Origin: Lachnospiraceae bacterium
GTDB lineage: Bacteria; Bacillota; Clostridia; Lachnospirales; Lachnospiraceae
DNA: 59,361 nt
Direction: 5' to 3'
Assembly: GCA_009780115.1 (NCBI GenBank)
Contig: WRAQ01000017.1
Span: forward strand, 1 to 59,361
Shown: positions 17,044 through 25,563 of the stretch, piece after piece
Position numbering within the stretch: the first letter of the stretch is position 1
How the letters are laid out: each line of letters starts with the position of its first letter
Translations under genes and position numbers: made by a program
Notes under the pieces: generated by a model
Seen by the model: only the letters and a program-made list of their open reading frames with translations
Told to the model about the DNA's origin: nothing
Databases searched by the model: none

Positions 17044-18336
17044 TTGAAAACGATAAAATTAACTACCGAAACAAAAAAAGATGTCCTTACCACCCTGCTT
17101 AAAAGAGGGGTTGGCCAATTCCCTGACCATGAGAGAGTCGTAAATGAAATCATTAATAGTATTAAAGTTAACGGCGATTCAGCTTTATTTAACTATACGA
17201 AGATATTTGATAAATGCGATATTAATGCTGAAAATATCCGCGTTACAAAAGAAGAAATCGCAGCGGCTTACGAACGGGTTGACCCGGAGTTTGTTGCGGT
17301 AATGAAAAGGGCGGCGGCGAACATTATTTCTTTCCATGAAAAGCAAAAACGGGAAAGCTGGTTTGAAACAAAACCTGATGGCAGCATTCTTGGCCAGCGG
17401 ATTACACCGCTTGATATATCCGGCGTTTATATACCCGGCGGGAAAGCGGCTTACCCGGCCAGCGTTTTGATGAATGTTATTCCGGCAAAAGTGGCGGGGG
17501 TCTTGCGGATTGTTGCTGTAACACCACCGGATGCCAAGGGAAATGTTTACGACGGCACATTGGTTGCTTGTGATATCGCCGGAGTAAATGAGATATACAA
17601 AGCCGGCGGCGCGCAAGCTATCGCGGCCCTGGCCTTTGGCACCGAAAGTATCCCCAAGGTGGACAAAGTAACCGGCCCGGGAAATATGTATGTCACCCTT
17701 GCCAAAAAAGCCTGCTTTGGTTTTGTCAGCATTGATTCTTTAGCCGGGCCAAGTGAAATCCTTGTCCTTGCCGATGAAGCCGCCAATCCTCGTTATATTG
17801 CCGCGGATTTGCTGTCGCAAGCCGAACATGACGAGCTGGCAAGCGCGATTTTGGTGACAACAAGCAGCGAACTTGCCGAAAAAGTTTCGCAGGAAGTTGA
17901 TAAATTCCTTGACGAATTGCCTCGTTCTGATATTATGAAAGCATCACTTGAAAATTATGGTTATATTTTACTGGCTAAGGATATGGAAGAAGCAATTGAA
18001 CTTACCAATGACATTGCTGCCGAACACGTTGAGATTTTGACAAAAGCCCCCTTTGAAATTATGCCCAAAATCCGCCATGCCGGGGCACTTTTCCTTGGTG
18101 AATATTCGTCAGAACCATTAGGTGATTATTTTGCCGGCCCCAATCATATTATCCCGACCAATGGGACGGCGCGTTTTTTCTCGCCCCTTAGCGTAGAAGA
18201 TTTTACGAAAAAATCAAGCATTATTGCTTATAGTGCCGCCGGGTTAAAAGAGGTACACAAAGATATCGAACTTTTTGCCGAAAAAGAGGGCTTAACCGCC
18301 CACGCTAATGCTATTAGAGTAAGATTCGAAAGGTAG
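17044..18336 (+). CDS. hisD: Histidinol dehydrogenase HisD
   Basis: It oxidises L-histidinol to histidine in two NAD-dependent steps, a zinc enzyme of the last stage of the pathway. The 430-aa length is standard. Signatures include YIPGGKAAYPASVLMN, AGGAQAIAALAFGT, VTGPGNMYVTLAKK, IDSLAGPSEILVLAD and DLLSQAEHDELASAIL (zinc and catalytic residues), and AGPNHIIPTNGTARF. Translation starts at a TTG (17044); an AGG 8 bases upstream and lack of a nearby ATG support this. It lies downstream of a family A hairpin element inside the his operon. Confidence 0.93.
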   Translation: MKTIKLTTETKKDVLTTLLKRGVGQFPDHERVVNEIINSIKVNGDSALFNYTKIFDKCDINAENIRVTKEEIAAAYERVDPEFVAVMKRAAANIISFHEKQKRESWFETKPDGSILGQRITPLDISGVYIPGGKAAYPASVLMNVIPAKVAGVLRIVAVTPPDAKGNVYDGTLVACDIAGVNEIYKAGGAQAIAALAFGTESIPKVDKVTGPGNMYVTLAKKACFGFVSIDSLAGPSEILVLADEAANPRYIAADLLSQAEHDELASAILVTTSSELAEKVSQEVDKFLDELPRSDIMKASLENYGYILLAKDMEEAIELTNDIAAEHVEILTKAPFEIMPKIRHAGALFLGEYSSEPLGDYFAGPNHIIPTNGTARFFSPLSVEDFTKKSSIIAYSAAGLKEVHKDIELFAEKEGLTAHANAIRVRFER

Positions 18337-18341
18337 TGAGT

Positions 18342-18929
18342 ATGGAAAGAACAGCAAGAATTGAACGGGAAACCAAAGAGACCAAAATCAATATCAATTT
18401 GTGCCTTGACGGAAGCGGCAAATCCGCGATTAAAACCGGCATTAGTTTTTTGGATCACATGCTTGAGGGTTTTGCCAAACATAGCTTTATTGATCTGAAC
18501 TTAAGCATTGAGGGCGATTTGCAAGTGGACGGCCATCATACCGTGGAAGATGCCGGGATTGTTTTAGGCCAGGCAATCGCAAAAGCTGTTGGTGACAAAA
18601 AAGGGATTAAACGTTTCGGGCAATTTATCTTACCGATGGATGATGCCCTGGCTTTAGTCGCACTTGATTTGAGCGGCCGGCCATACTTTGATTTTGATGC
18701 CGATTTCAAAACCGAATGCGTTGGTTATCTTGAAACCCAGCTCGTCCGTGAGTTTTTTTATGCCATTTCTTATTCGGCAGCAATGAATCTCCATATCAAA
18801 ATTTTGTCCGGAAACAACGACCACCACATGATTGAAGCAATCTTCAAAGCCTTCGGCAAAGCCCTAAGCGAGGCCGTCTCTTACGATACAAGAGTGGAAG
18901 GCGTTCTTAGTACTAAAGGCGTTTTATAA
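18342..18929 (+). CDS. hisB: Imidazoleglycerol-phosphate dehydratase HisB
   Basis: It dehydrates imidazole glycerol phosphate to imidazole acetol phosphate (histidine pathway). The 195-aa protein has the Mn-binding His-rich motifs: ISFLDHMLEGFAKHSF, DGHHTVEDAGIVLGQA, and NNDHHMIEAIFKAFGKAL. It is the monofunctional form without a phosphatase domain. The start is set at ATG 18342, with AAGG 8 bases upstream in the hisD 3' end; a GTG two codons earlier overlaps the hisD TAG. The downstream gap to hisIE carries a family B repeat. Confidence 0.94.
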   Translation: MERTARIERETKETKININLCLDGSGKSAIKTGISFLDHMLEGFAKHSFIDLNLSIEGDLQVDGHHTVEDAGIVLGQAIAKAVGDKKGIKRFGQFILPMDDALALVALDLSGRPYFDFDADFKTECVGYLETQLVREFFYAISYSAAMNLHIKILSGNNDHHMIEAIFKAFGKALSEAVSYDTRVEGVLSTKGVL

Positions 18930-18960
18930 TACTTAAAATAAGTATTTCAGTAATTTTAAT

Positions 18961-19104
18961 CGTGAGTAAGTATTTCTGATTTCGTAAGCAGTGCGTTGGA
19001 AAACGTCGGCACTAGGTTTCGTTTTTTGGAAACCGTAGTACCGCTACGTTTTACATCGAGCGAAAGTGTCAACTGCGACGAAATGCAGAAAATACTTACA
19101 CGCG
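18961..19104 (+). repeat. Family B long-hairpin element, copy 1
   Basis: The element folds nearly end to end. CGTGAGTAAGTATTT-CTG (18961-18978) pairs with CAG-AAAATACTTACACGCG (19086-19104). The stem continues with ATTTCGTaaGCAG/CTGCgACGAAAT, then AAAACGT/ACGTTTT, and the apex GGTTTC-GTTTTTT-GGAAACC. It lies in the 206-base gap between hisB and hisIE. Copies 2 and 3 are at 38024-38152 (inverted) and 43297-43439. Confidence 0.85.
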
Positions 19105-19135
19105 GAACAATTGAGAAAATACAAGGAGGAACATA

Positions 19136-20422
19136 ATGTCAATTAAACGATTTATCCCCTCAATTTACCTATATCAGACCAACGCCGTCACAGATTTAAA
19201 CGACACCACAATCATAAGCGATGAACCCCTCAAACTAGCAATGTTTTATGCCGAACACGGGGCTGACGAATTGCTTGTATTTGACATGTCCCAAAATGAT
19301 AATGAAAAACAAGAAGCCCTGGATATAATCAAAAGCATCGCCGAAAACATAGCTATCCCGCTTATCGGGGCGGGTAATGTTTCACGGCTGGAAGATGTGA
19401 AAAAATTTCTTTATTCCGGCTGTAAGAAAGCCGCCCTTAATTACGCCAAAGGATCGAATATTACGCTCACTGCTGAAGTTTCAGCCAAGTTTGGCAAAGA
19501 TAAAATAATTGCCGGCATTGGTGAAAAAGATGAGATTATCAAAAATGAAAAAATACTAAATGAGTTTGTCAGCGAAATAATTATTATCAACGAACATCTT
19601 ATCCGCGATGCTGATGAAATAAGTAAGCTGCCTTTGATTTTACACACGCCCAAGATATCTTTGGATAAAATAATCGAGCTATTGACTAAACCGGTCAATG
19701 CGGCAATCACCGGCAATGCAATCAACCACAATGCCAAAGAACTATTCAAAATAAAAGATTTGTGCCGGGAAAATGGCATTACCTTAAGCGAGTTTAAACC
19801 GGCACTTGAATTTTCCGAATTAATTAAATCACCGGATGGCCTGATTCCGGTCATCGTTCAGGAAATTGATACAAATGAAGTTTTAATGATGGCTTATATG
19901 AATGAAGAAGCGTTTAACAGTACCCTAAAGAGTGGGCGGATGACCTATTATAGCCGGAGCAGGAAGGGATTGTGGGTCAAAGGTGAAACCAGCGGCCATT
20001 ATCAGTACTTAAGGTCGCTTGCGGCGGATTGCGACAAGGACAGTATTCTTGCCCGTGTTACACAGTTGGGTGTTGCTTGCCATACCGGCGCAAAAAATTG
20101 TTATTTTAACAAAATTATCGAACAGAAAAATACCGAACGAAAAAGCCCCGCCCAAGTACTAGAAACAGTGCTTGCTATAATCAATGACCGCAAAACGAAT
20201 CCCAAAGAAGGTTCTTATACAAATTATCTTTTGGATAAAGGAATTGACAAGATTCTAAAAAAGATGGGCGAAGAGGCGACCGAAATCGTTATTGCCGCAA
20301 AGAATCCCCATGCAAATGAAATTAAGTACGAGATTGCCGATTATCTTTATCATTTGATGGTGCTGATGGCCGAAAAAGAAATCGGCTGGGATGAAATCAT
20401 GGAAGAGTTAGCTAAGAGGTAG
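19136..20422 (+). CDS. hisIE: HisIE bifunctional enzyme with N-terminal degenerate HisF-like barrel
   Basis: A 428-aa fusion. Residues about 230-330 are phosphoribosyl-AMP cyclohydrolase (HisI): MTYYSRSRKGLWVKGETSGH, DCDKDSILARV and ACHTGAKNCYF carry the metal ligands. Residues about 338-428 are phosphoribosyl-ATP pyrophosphatase (HisE): KMGEEATEIVIAAKN. Residues 1-210 align end to end with the HisF barrel (ADELLVFDM, AIPLIGAGNVSRLEDV, KAALNYA), but the HisF catalytic Asp in CLDV is replaced (SIYL) and the second in AID is replaced (AGI). The barrel is probably non-catalytic. SD AAGGAGG. It is the last his gene here; hisH, hisA, hisF and hisC are not in the window. Confidence 0.9.
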   Translation: MSIKRFIPSIYLYQTNAVTDLNDTTIISDEPLKLAMFYAEHGADELLVFDMSQNDNEKQEALDIIKSIAENIAIPLIGAGNVSRLEDVKKFLYSGCKKAALNYAKGSNITLTAEVSAKFGKDKIIAGIGEKDEIIKNEKILNEFVSEIIIINEHLIRDADEISKLPLILHTPKISLDKIIELLTKPVNAAITGNAINHNAKELFKIKDLCRENGITLSEFKPALEFSELIKSPDGLIPVIVQEIDTNEVLMMAYMNEEAFNSTLKSGRMTYYSRSRKGLWVKGETSGHYQYLRSLAADCDKDSILARVTQLGVACHTGAKNCYFNKIIEQKNTERKSPAQVLETVLAIINDRKTNPKEGSYTNYLLDKGIDKILKKMGEEATEIVIAAKNPHANEIKYEIADYLYHLMVLMAEKEIGWDEIMEELAKR

Positions 20423-20490
20423 AATGTGAAGATTAACTAAAACTTCACCCGGAAAATGGCATTTTTGCCATTCTTCTGAAAGTTAGTCAT
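20423..20490 (+). repeat. Family A-like short element
   Basis: It follows the hisIE stop. GTGAAG (20426-20431) pairs with CTTCAC (20443-20448), then GAAaATGGC pairs with GCCATTcTTC (20452-20475) around an ATTTTT loop. It keeps the two-hairpin order of family A in reduced form. Confidence 0.6.
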
Positions 20491-20543
20491 AATTTATATC
20501 CCCGAATCATACCTTTAGATAAAGAAATAGGACATGGTTATTT

Positions 20544-20924
20544 ATGGGGCAAATCGGGACAGATAGGAAATTGGATTTAATCCGTCAAGTGCGGATGGAA
20601 CAGCATCAAAACCGGAATACTTTGAGTAACCGGGAATATTTACTTTATGGGAAACCACGGCCGCTTACTGTAAAAAGTGAATTATACGGACTTGAAGCAA
20701 CCGCAACCGCCGGGACGTTGCCGGACAGAAATCAAACCATTGACGGCAAGGTGCTGAAATCTTTCAAAATACGTTTGCTCATCGCGGTTGCCCTATTTGC
20801 TGTCTATGTTTTCATCGACCAGGTTAATATAAATATCTTTGGGATTAATGCTATAAAAATCCACGAACTGATTAATAATGGGTTTGAGGGATTGACCGGT
20901 TATTTTGTGGATTTGCTGAATTAA
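20544..20924 (+). CDS. Single-span membrane protein of unknown function
   Basis: A 126-aa protein with a hydrophilic, basic N-terminal half (about 1-75, rich in Arg, Gln and Asn) and one membrane segment around IRLLIAVALFAVYVFIDQV (about 77-95). A short C-terminal part (residues 96-126, with HELINNGFEGLTGYFVDLLN) probably lies outside. No domain is recognised. An AGGA lies 11 bases before the ATG, a weak SD. The gene follows the his operon and is closed by a clear terminator hairpin, so it may be the last gene of that transcript or have its own promoter. Confidence 0.65.
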   Translation: MGQIGTDRKLDLIRQVRMEQHQNRNTLSNREYLLYGKPRPLTVKSELYGLEATATAGTLPDRNQTIDGKVLKSFKIRLLIAVALFAVYVFIDQVNINIFGINAIKIHELINNGFEGLTGYFVDLLN

Positions 20925-20953
20925 ATATGTTTTAATATGATTTTTCGGAATTT

Positions 20954-20990
20954 AAAATCCACATGAGTGCATCATGTGGATTTTATGTTG
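20954..20990 (+). terminator. Rho-independent terminator
   Basis: A perfect 13-bp stem, AAAATCCACATGA with TCATGTGGATTTT, and a GTGCA loop (20954-20984), followed by a T-rich stretch. It ends the unit carrying the small membrane protein and possibly the his operon. Confidence 0.85.
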
Positions 20991-21054
20991 TTTTGAATAA
21001 AATGGATAATCCGATTGCGATAATTGTTTATGTTGCAATATTTATAAATAATCC

Positions 21055-21083
21055 TTGACAAGCAGGCATGTATGATTTATTAT
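21055..21083 (+). promoter_or_regulatory. Promoter of the small Cys-containing exported protein
   Basis: TTGACA (21055-21060), 17-base spacer, TATTAT (21078-21083). The SD AAAAGGAGG follows before the ATG at 21128. Confidence 0.65.
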
Positions 21084-21127
21084 AACTTTATTCATGCGGG
21101 ATATGTTCGAGGTGAAAAGGAGGTTTT

Positions 21128-21448
21128 ATGTCGAAATTTAGAATTAAAAACAAACGTGTTATGGCATCGCTGCTTACTATTATACTTATTGTATCAGCAT
21201 CACTGATAGTTTTGGCTTTCTCGCACCACTCTAGATGCAATAACCATTATAATCAACCATTGCTTCAAACAGAAACAAGAGCCTATACATGTAAATGGTG
21301 CTCTAATCATACGGAAATCCGTAGAAGAACCGGAACTACGGAAGTTTGCCGTGATGGTTCAATCACACTCCATACTACTATTGTTGCTGGTCCTTGGTCT
21401 TCTTGGATACATACTTGCAACTTGTCGATAGGGTTAGAATTGGAATAG
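21128..21448 (+). CDS. Small exported or membrane-anchored Cys-containing protein, unknown
   Basis: A 106-aa protein with a basic N-terminus and one hydrophobic segment (about 13-31, ASLLTIILIVSASLIVLA), a signal anchor or uncleaved signal. The outer part has five cysteines (37, 55, 58, 74, 97), including a CKWC pair, and many His, Thr and Trp. This suggests disulfide bonds or metal binding. No family is recognised. It has its own promoter and a strong SD, and precedes an orphan solute-binding lipoprotein by 72 bases. Both genes look more AT-rich than their neighbours, which may mean recent acquisition. Confidence 0.65.
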   Translation: MSKFRIKNKRVMASLLTIILIVSASLIVLAFSHHSRCNNHYNQPLLQTETRAYTCKWCSNHTEIRRRTGTTEVCRDGSITLHTTIVAGPWSSWIHTCNLSIGLELE

Positions 21449-21520
21449 CACAAACTAGTAATTGAAACATAATGATGAGTAACATATCCCGCCATATTCT
21501 AAACAATGAAGGAAAACTGA

Positions 21521-22843
21521 ATGAAAAAAGCCTTATTATTATTTTTTACCATTTTATTCTTATCTGCTTGTTCCGAACCGCAAAAAGAAAATACAAATAC
21601 GGTTGGGGTCACGACAGTAAAAGAAGAAAATGATGAATTTGAGTGGAGATTAAAAGAGAATAGAGAAACACTGATACTAGGACTATATCCAACAATCTAT
21701 TACGATCCGTATCTTTTCAGGAAACCGGTTTTTGATTTTAATATGAGTAATGCTTTTTATCAGATTGAAATAAAAGAATATGCAGATTCAAGCCAATTGC
21801 ACACCGATATCATCACAGGAAAAGCACCAGATATAATCCTCTTACCAACTAATTTTATGATGGATATATATGCGGGAAAAGGGGTGCTTGTAGACCTTAA
21901 TCCTTTACTTGATAACGACCTGAAAATAAAACGGTCGGATTTGCAGGAAAATATTCTTGAGGTTTATGAAGTAAACGGGCAACTTTTGGGAATTCCGATA
22001 CATTATTTTATAAAAACAATATCTACTTCTCATTTGCGGATAAATGAGAAAGATTCATGGACTATAGATGAAATGATTGAGACTGTAAATAAGTATTTGC
22101 AGTTACCTGAAGCTAATGTTTTTTGGCTTCACACTAAATCAGGAGTGCTTGATTTATGTCTGATGAATTATGTCGAAAATCTTATTGGTTGGAATAATGA
22201 CCATACTTTCGACCGTGATTTATATATTAAGATACTTAATTTTGCAAATCAATTTACACCTGACCACTTATTTACTTATGAAGTTATTTTTGATTTAATC
22301 CGCGATAATCGGGTTCAATTTTCTGTAAATCATATCCGCAATATAATTGATATTCAATTAGTACCATTTCAATTCGGTGAACCGGTTATTTTTATTGGTT
22401 ATCCAACAGAAGAAGGAAGTGGAAACATCGCTCATTCTGATACATTAATGGCTATTAATCAAAACTGCGCTAATTACGATGTGGCTTGGTCATTTATTAG
22501 AAGCTTATTCGCTGAAGAGTATCAAATCAATTCTTCTCAAGCAATATTTTTACCAATTAGAAAAAGCGCACTGGAAGAAATTATGAAGAAGGAAAAAAGA
22601 GGGGGTACGGTTACATGGAGAGGTTCAAATGTTGTGTTTGAAGCTACTAAACCCACTGAAGTTGAAAAACAACAATTGCGGGATTTAATAGAAAGCGTGA
22701 CACAAACCCGCCGTTGGGATGTGCGGATTGAAGATATTTTAAAAGAAGAAGCCCAGTCATTTTTGACCGGGCTTAAATCAGCCGAAGAAGCCGCTGATAT
22801 CGCCGCCAACCGGATAGAAATTTATATAAGTGAGATGAGATAA
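21521..22843 (+). CDS. Extracellular solute-binding lipoprotein, orphan
   Basis: A 440-aa protein with a lipoprotein signal MKKALLLFFTILFLSAC (lipobox LSAC), followed by a charged linker and a two-lobe type-1 solute-binding fold. Typical parts are ADSSQLHTDIITGKAPDIILLP, DLNPLLDND, a YEVNGQLLGIPI lobe-crossing segment, and a late VAWSFIRSLFAEEYQ helix. This is the profile of sugar-type ABC importer binding proteins, but no permease or ATPase gene is adjacent, so the ligand and partner are unknown. The SD AATGAAGGAAAA lies before the ATG. Codon use is AT-rich relative to the flanking housekeeping genes. Confidence 0.82.
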   Translation: MKKALLLFFTILFLSACSEPQKENTNTVGVTTVKEENDEFEWRLKENRETLILGLYPTIYYDPYLFRKPVFDFNMSNAFYQIEIKEYADSSQLHTDIITGKAPDIILLPTNFMMDIYAGKGVLVDLNPLLDNDLKIKRSDLQENILEVYEVNGQLLGIPIHYFIKTISTSHLRINEKDSWTIDEMIETVNKYLQLPEANVFWLHTKSGVLDLCLMNYVENLIGWNNDHTFDRDLYIKILNFANQFTPDHLFTYEVIFDLIRDNRVQFSVNHIRNIIDIQLVPFQFGEPVIFIGYPTEEGSGNIAHSDTLMAINQNCANYDVAWSFIRSLFAEEYQINSSQAIFLPIRKSALEEIMKKEKRGGTVTWRGSNVVFEATKPTEVEKQQLRDLIESVTQTRRWDVRIEDILKEEAQSFLTGLKSAEEAADIAANRIEIYISEMR

Positions 22844-22911
22844 GATAAGAACATGAAATGCCTTATATTTAAAAGCTCTTTTCGCATTATTATATCATTA
22901 CGATACTCAAT

Positions 22912-22940
22912 TTGCTTTCACAACCCTGCCATGCTATACT
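22912..22940 (+). promoter_or_regulatory. Promoter with extended -10, start at the ATG of the radical SAM gene
   Basis: TTGCTT (22912-22917), 17-base spacer, TATACT (22935-22940) with TG one base upstream (22932-22933). Six bases separate the -10 from the ATG at 22947, so transcription should begin at the start codon. Confidence 0.72.
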
Positions 22941-22946
22941 TACCTC

Positions 22947-24803
22947 ATGAGAAAATTAGCATTAAGGGATGAAATCCTCTTGCGGGTGGACAAACCGGCT
23001 CGCTATATTGGCAACGAAGTAAATTCAATCACCAAAAATAAAGCTGAAATTGCAATCCGCCACGCAATGTGCTTTCCGGATGTTTATGAAATCGGGATGT
23101 CTCATCTTGGCATTCAAATTCTTTACGGGATGTTGAATAGCTATGAAGATACTTGGTGTGAACGGGTTTATTCACCGTGGGTCGACTTGGACAAAATCCT
23201 GCGGGAAGAGAACATCCCGCTTTTTGCCCTGGAATCACAAGACCCTATCCGGGATTTTGATTTCCTTGGCTTTACATTACAATATGAAATGTGTTATACC
23301 AATGTTTTGCAGGTACTTGAACTTTCCGGAATCACCTTTAAAGCAAGCGGGCGCGGCGAAGATGAACCAATTGTAATTGGCGGCGGGCCTTGTACTTATA
23401 ATCCCGAGCCGATGGCGGATTTCTTTGACCTTTTCTATATCGGTGAGGGTGAGGCACGATACCGGGAAGTGCTTGATTGTTACAAAGAAAATAAAGCAAG
23501 CGGCGGAAGCCGGGTTGACTTTTTGCTAAAGGCGGCCAGGATTCCGGGGATTTATGTCCCGCGTTTTTATGAAACTGATTATCATCCTGACGGAACAATT
23601 AAATCGATGACCCCAATGGCTGCGGATATTCCGGAGAAAATCAGAAAAGAAATCGTTACTGATTTTAGAGCCGCTTTTTATCCGTTTAAACCAGTAGTGC
23701 CGTTTATCAAAATTACCCAAGACCGCGTTGTTCTTGAAATCCAACGGGGTTGTATCCGGGGGTGCCGGTTTTGTCAGGCGGGGCAGCTTTACCGGCCGGT
23801 TCGTGAACGTGATGTAGAGCAATTGAAAATTTATGCCGCCGAAATGCTAAAAAATACCGGTCATGAAGAAATCAGCCTAAGCTCGTTAAGTTCAAGTGAT
23901 TATTCGCATTTGCCTGAATTAATCGATTTTCTGATTGATGAGTGCCAAGAGCAAAGAACCAATATTTCTTTACCTTCCCTGCGGATTGATGCTTCTTCTT
24001 TGGATATCATGAAAAAAGTCCAGGATGTCAAAAAAAGTAGCCTGACCTTTGCCCCGGAAGCGGGCAGCCAAAGGCTTAGAGATGTGATTAATAAGGGGTT
24101 AACCGAAGAAGCGATTCTTAATGGGGCGCGGCTTGCTTTTGCCGGCGGCCATAGCCGGGTCAAACTTTATTTTATGCTTGGTTTACCTTCGGAAACAGAA
24201 GAAGATATTGCAGCGATTGGTGAGCTTGCGAACAAAATCGCGGCCGAATATTATGAAACGGTACCTAAAGCGAAGCGGAACGGCAAGGTGCAGATAGGGG
24301 TAAGCACTTCTTTTTTTATCCCCAAAGCATTTACTGCTTTTCAATGGGCACCGCAGGCAACCCGTGATGAATTTCTTGATAAAGCTTATCTTGCCCGAAA
24401 GGGCATTTCCGCCCAGCTTAACCAGAAGAGCATCAAATATAGCTGGCATGAAACCGATATCAGTGTGCTTGAATGTGTAATGGCGCGCGGGGACCGGCGC
24501 CTTTCGGCCAGTATCATGGCCGCTTACAAAAATGGTGCATTATTTGATGCGTGGAGTGAACATTATCATTATCATACCTGGCTTACTTCATTTACTGAAA
24601 CCAATATTGACCTTGATTTTTACACAACAAGAAAGCGGGAAGATGATGAAATTTTTCCGTGGGATTTTATTGATTGCGGAGTATCAAAAGAATATTTGCT
24701 GCGCGAATGGAAAAAAGCACAAGCAGAAACCACCACACCGCATTGCCGGGTTTCTTGTCAGGGTTGCGGGGCAGCTCAATATAAAGCAGGAGTTTGCTTA
24801 TGA
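22947..24803 (+). CDS. B12-binding-type radical SAM protein (TIGR03960 family)
   Basis: A 618-aa radical SAM protein. The N-terminal region (ILLRVDKPARYIGNEVNSI, PDVYEIGMSHLGIQILYGML) is a cobalamin-binding-like fold. The 4Fe-4S motif is RGCIRGCRFCQAGQLYRP, followed by SLSSLSSSDY and the SFAPEAGSQRLRD-like strand. The C-terminus has a Cys-rich end (CRVSCQGCGAAQYKAGVC). The ATG at 22947 fits the family N-terminus but has no SD; the promoter suggests a leaderless mRNA. It overlaps the next gene by ATGA, so the two halves are translated together; in other species they form one protein. The reaction is unknown. Confidence 0.87.
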   Translation: MRKLALRDEILLRVDKPARYIGNEVNSITKNKAEIAIRHAMCFPDVYEIGMSHLGIQILYGMLNSYEDTWCERVYSPWVDLDKILREENIPLFALESQDPIRDFDFLGFTLQYEMCYTNVLQVLELSGITFKASGRGEDEPIVIGGGPCTYNPEPMADFFDLFYIGEGEARYREVLDCYKENKASGGSRVDFLLKAARIPGIYVPRFYETDYHPDGTIKSMTPMAADIPEKIRKEIVTDFRAAFYPFKPVVPFIKITQDRVVLEIQRGCIRGCRFCQAGQLYRPVRERDVEQLKIYAAEMLKNTGHEEISLSSLSSSDYSHLPELIDFLIDECQEQRTNISLPSLRIDASSLDIMKKVQDVKKSSLTFAPEAGSQRLRDVINKGLTEEAILNGARLAFAGGHSRVKLYFMLGLPSETEEDIAAIGELANKIAAEYYETVPKAKRNGKVQIGVSTSFFIPKAFTAFQWAPQATRDEFLDKAYLARKGISAQLNQKSIKYSWHETDISVLECVMARGDRRLSASIMAAYKNGALFDAWSEHYHYHTWLTSFTETNIDLDFYTTRKREDDEIFPWDFIDCGVSKEYLLREWKKAQAETTTPHCRVSCQGCGAAQYKAGVCL

Positions 24804-25510
24804 AAAAATTACGGATAAAATTTGCCAAATACGGAGCAATGAAATTTATCGGCCACCTGGACATGATGCGTTTTTTTCAAAAGGCAGTGCGCCGGGCTGG
24901 AATTAATATCGCTTATTCCGGCGGTTTCAGCCCCCATCAAATTATGTCTTTTGCTTCGCCGCTGGGGGTTGGTTTGACGAGTAAGGGTGAATATCTGGAC
25001 ATTAGTATAAATACGGAAGAACCTGATATCGAAGAAATTTTTGCAAAGCTTTCGGAACAGATGGTTGAAGGTATTGAAATAATTGCCGTTTCCGAGCTTT
25101 CAGAAAACGCCGCCAACGCGATGGCTAGTGTTGCGGCGGCTGGTTATACAGTCATATTTAATGAGAAAAAACTATCGCTCGGCAGCGAAAATATTGACTG
25201 GGTCGGTCAATTTAAGTCTTTTTTGCAAAGCAAAACGATAATTTATACCAAGTGTACCAAGAAGGTGACACGGGAAATTTATTTGCGCCCGTTAATATAT
25301 GAAGCAGTTGTAAACGCTGAAAACAAAGGGATTTATCTGCTTATTGATGCTTCAAGCGCCAACAGTATCAAACCGCAATTCGTTATTGAAGCATTTTTTG
25401 ACTACATCGGTCAACATCTGCCGGACTTTTCACTCGATATCTGCCGTGAAGAAGTTTATGCGAATGCCGGGACTGCCGAAGATGTTTGTTTTGTGCCGTT
25501 AGGAAGTTGA
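24800..25510 (+). CDS. Radical SAM-associated protein (TIGR03936/DUF2344)
   Basis: A 236-aa partner of the preceding radical SAM protein. The N-terminus MKKLRIKFAKYGAMKFIGHLDMMRFFQKAVRRAGI and SGGFSPHQIMSFASPLGVG are the family hallmarks, followed by GEYLDISI. The start is the ATG at 24800 that overlaps the upstream TGA (ATGA), with GCAGGAG upstream, so translation is coupled. The gene usually sits before the rplU-prp-rpmA-obg block in Clostridia, as here. Its biochemical role is unknown; a link with RNA modification or ribosome assembly is only inferred from its neighbours. Confidence 0.87.
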   Translation: MKKLRIKFAKYGAMKFIGHLDMMRFFQKAVRRAGINIAYSGGFSPHQIMSFASPLGVGLTSKGEYLDISINTEEPDIEEIFAKLSEQMVEGIEIIAVSELSENAANAMASVAAAGYTVIFNEKKLSLGSENIDWVGQFKSFLQSKTIIYTKCTKKVTREIYLRPLIYEAVVNAENKGIYLLIDASSANSIKPQFVIEAFFDYIGQHLPDFSLDICREEVYANAGTAEDVCFVPLGS

Positions 25511-25528
25511 AAAAAGTAAAGTTTTTCC

Positions 25529-25557
25529 TTGACATATCTTTTGGCTAATGATATATT
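25529..25557 (+). promoter_or_regulatory. Strong promoter of the rplU operon
   Basis: TTGACA (25529-25534), 17-base spacer, TATATT (25552-25557) with an extended -10 TG at 25549-25550. The predicted start near 25564 leaves a leader of about 205 bases before rplU. Confidence 0.8.
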
Positions 25558-25563
25558 TTTATA

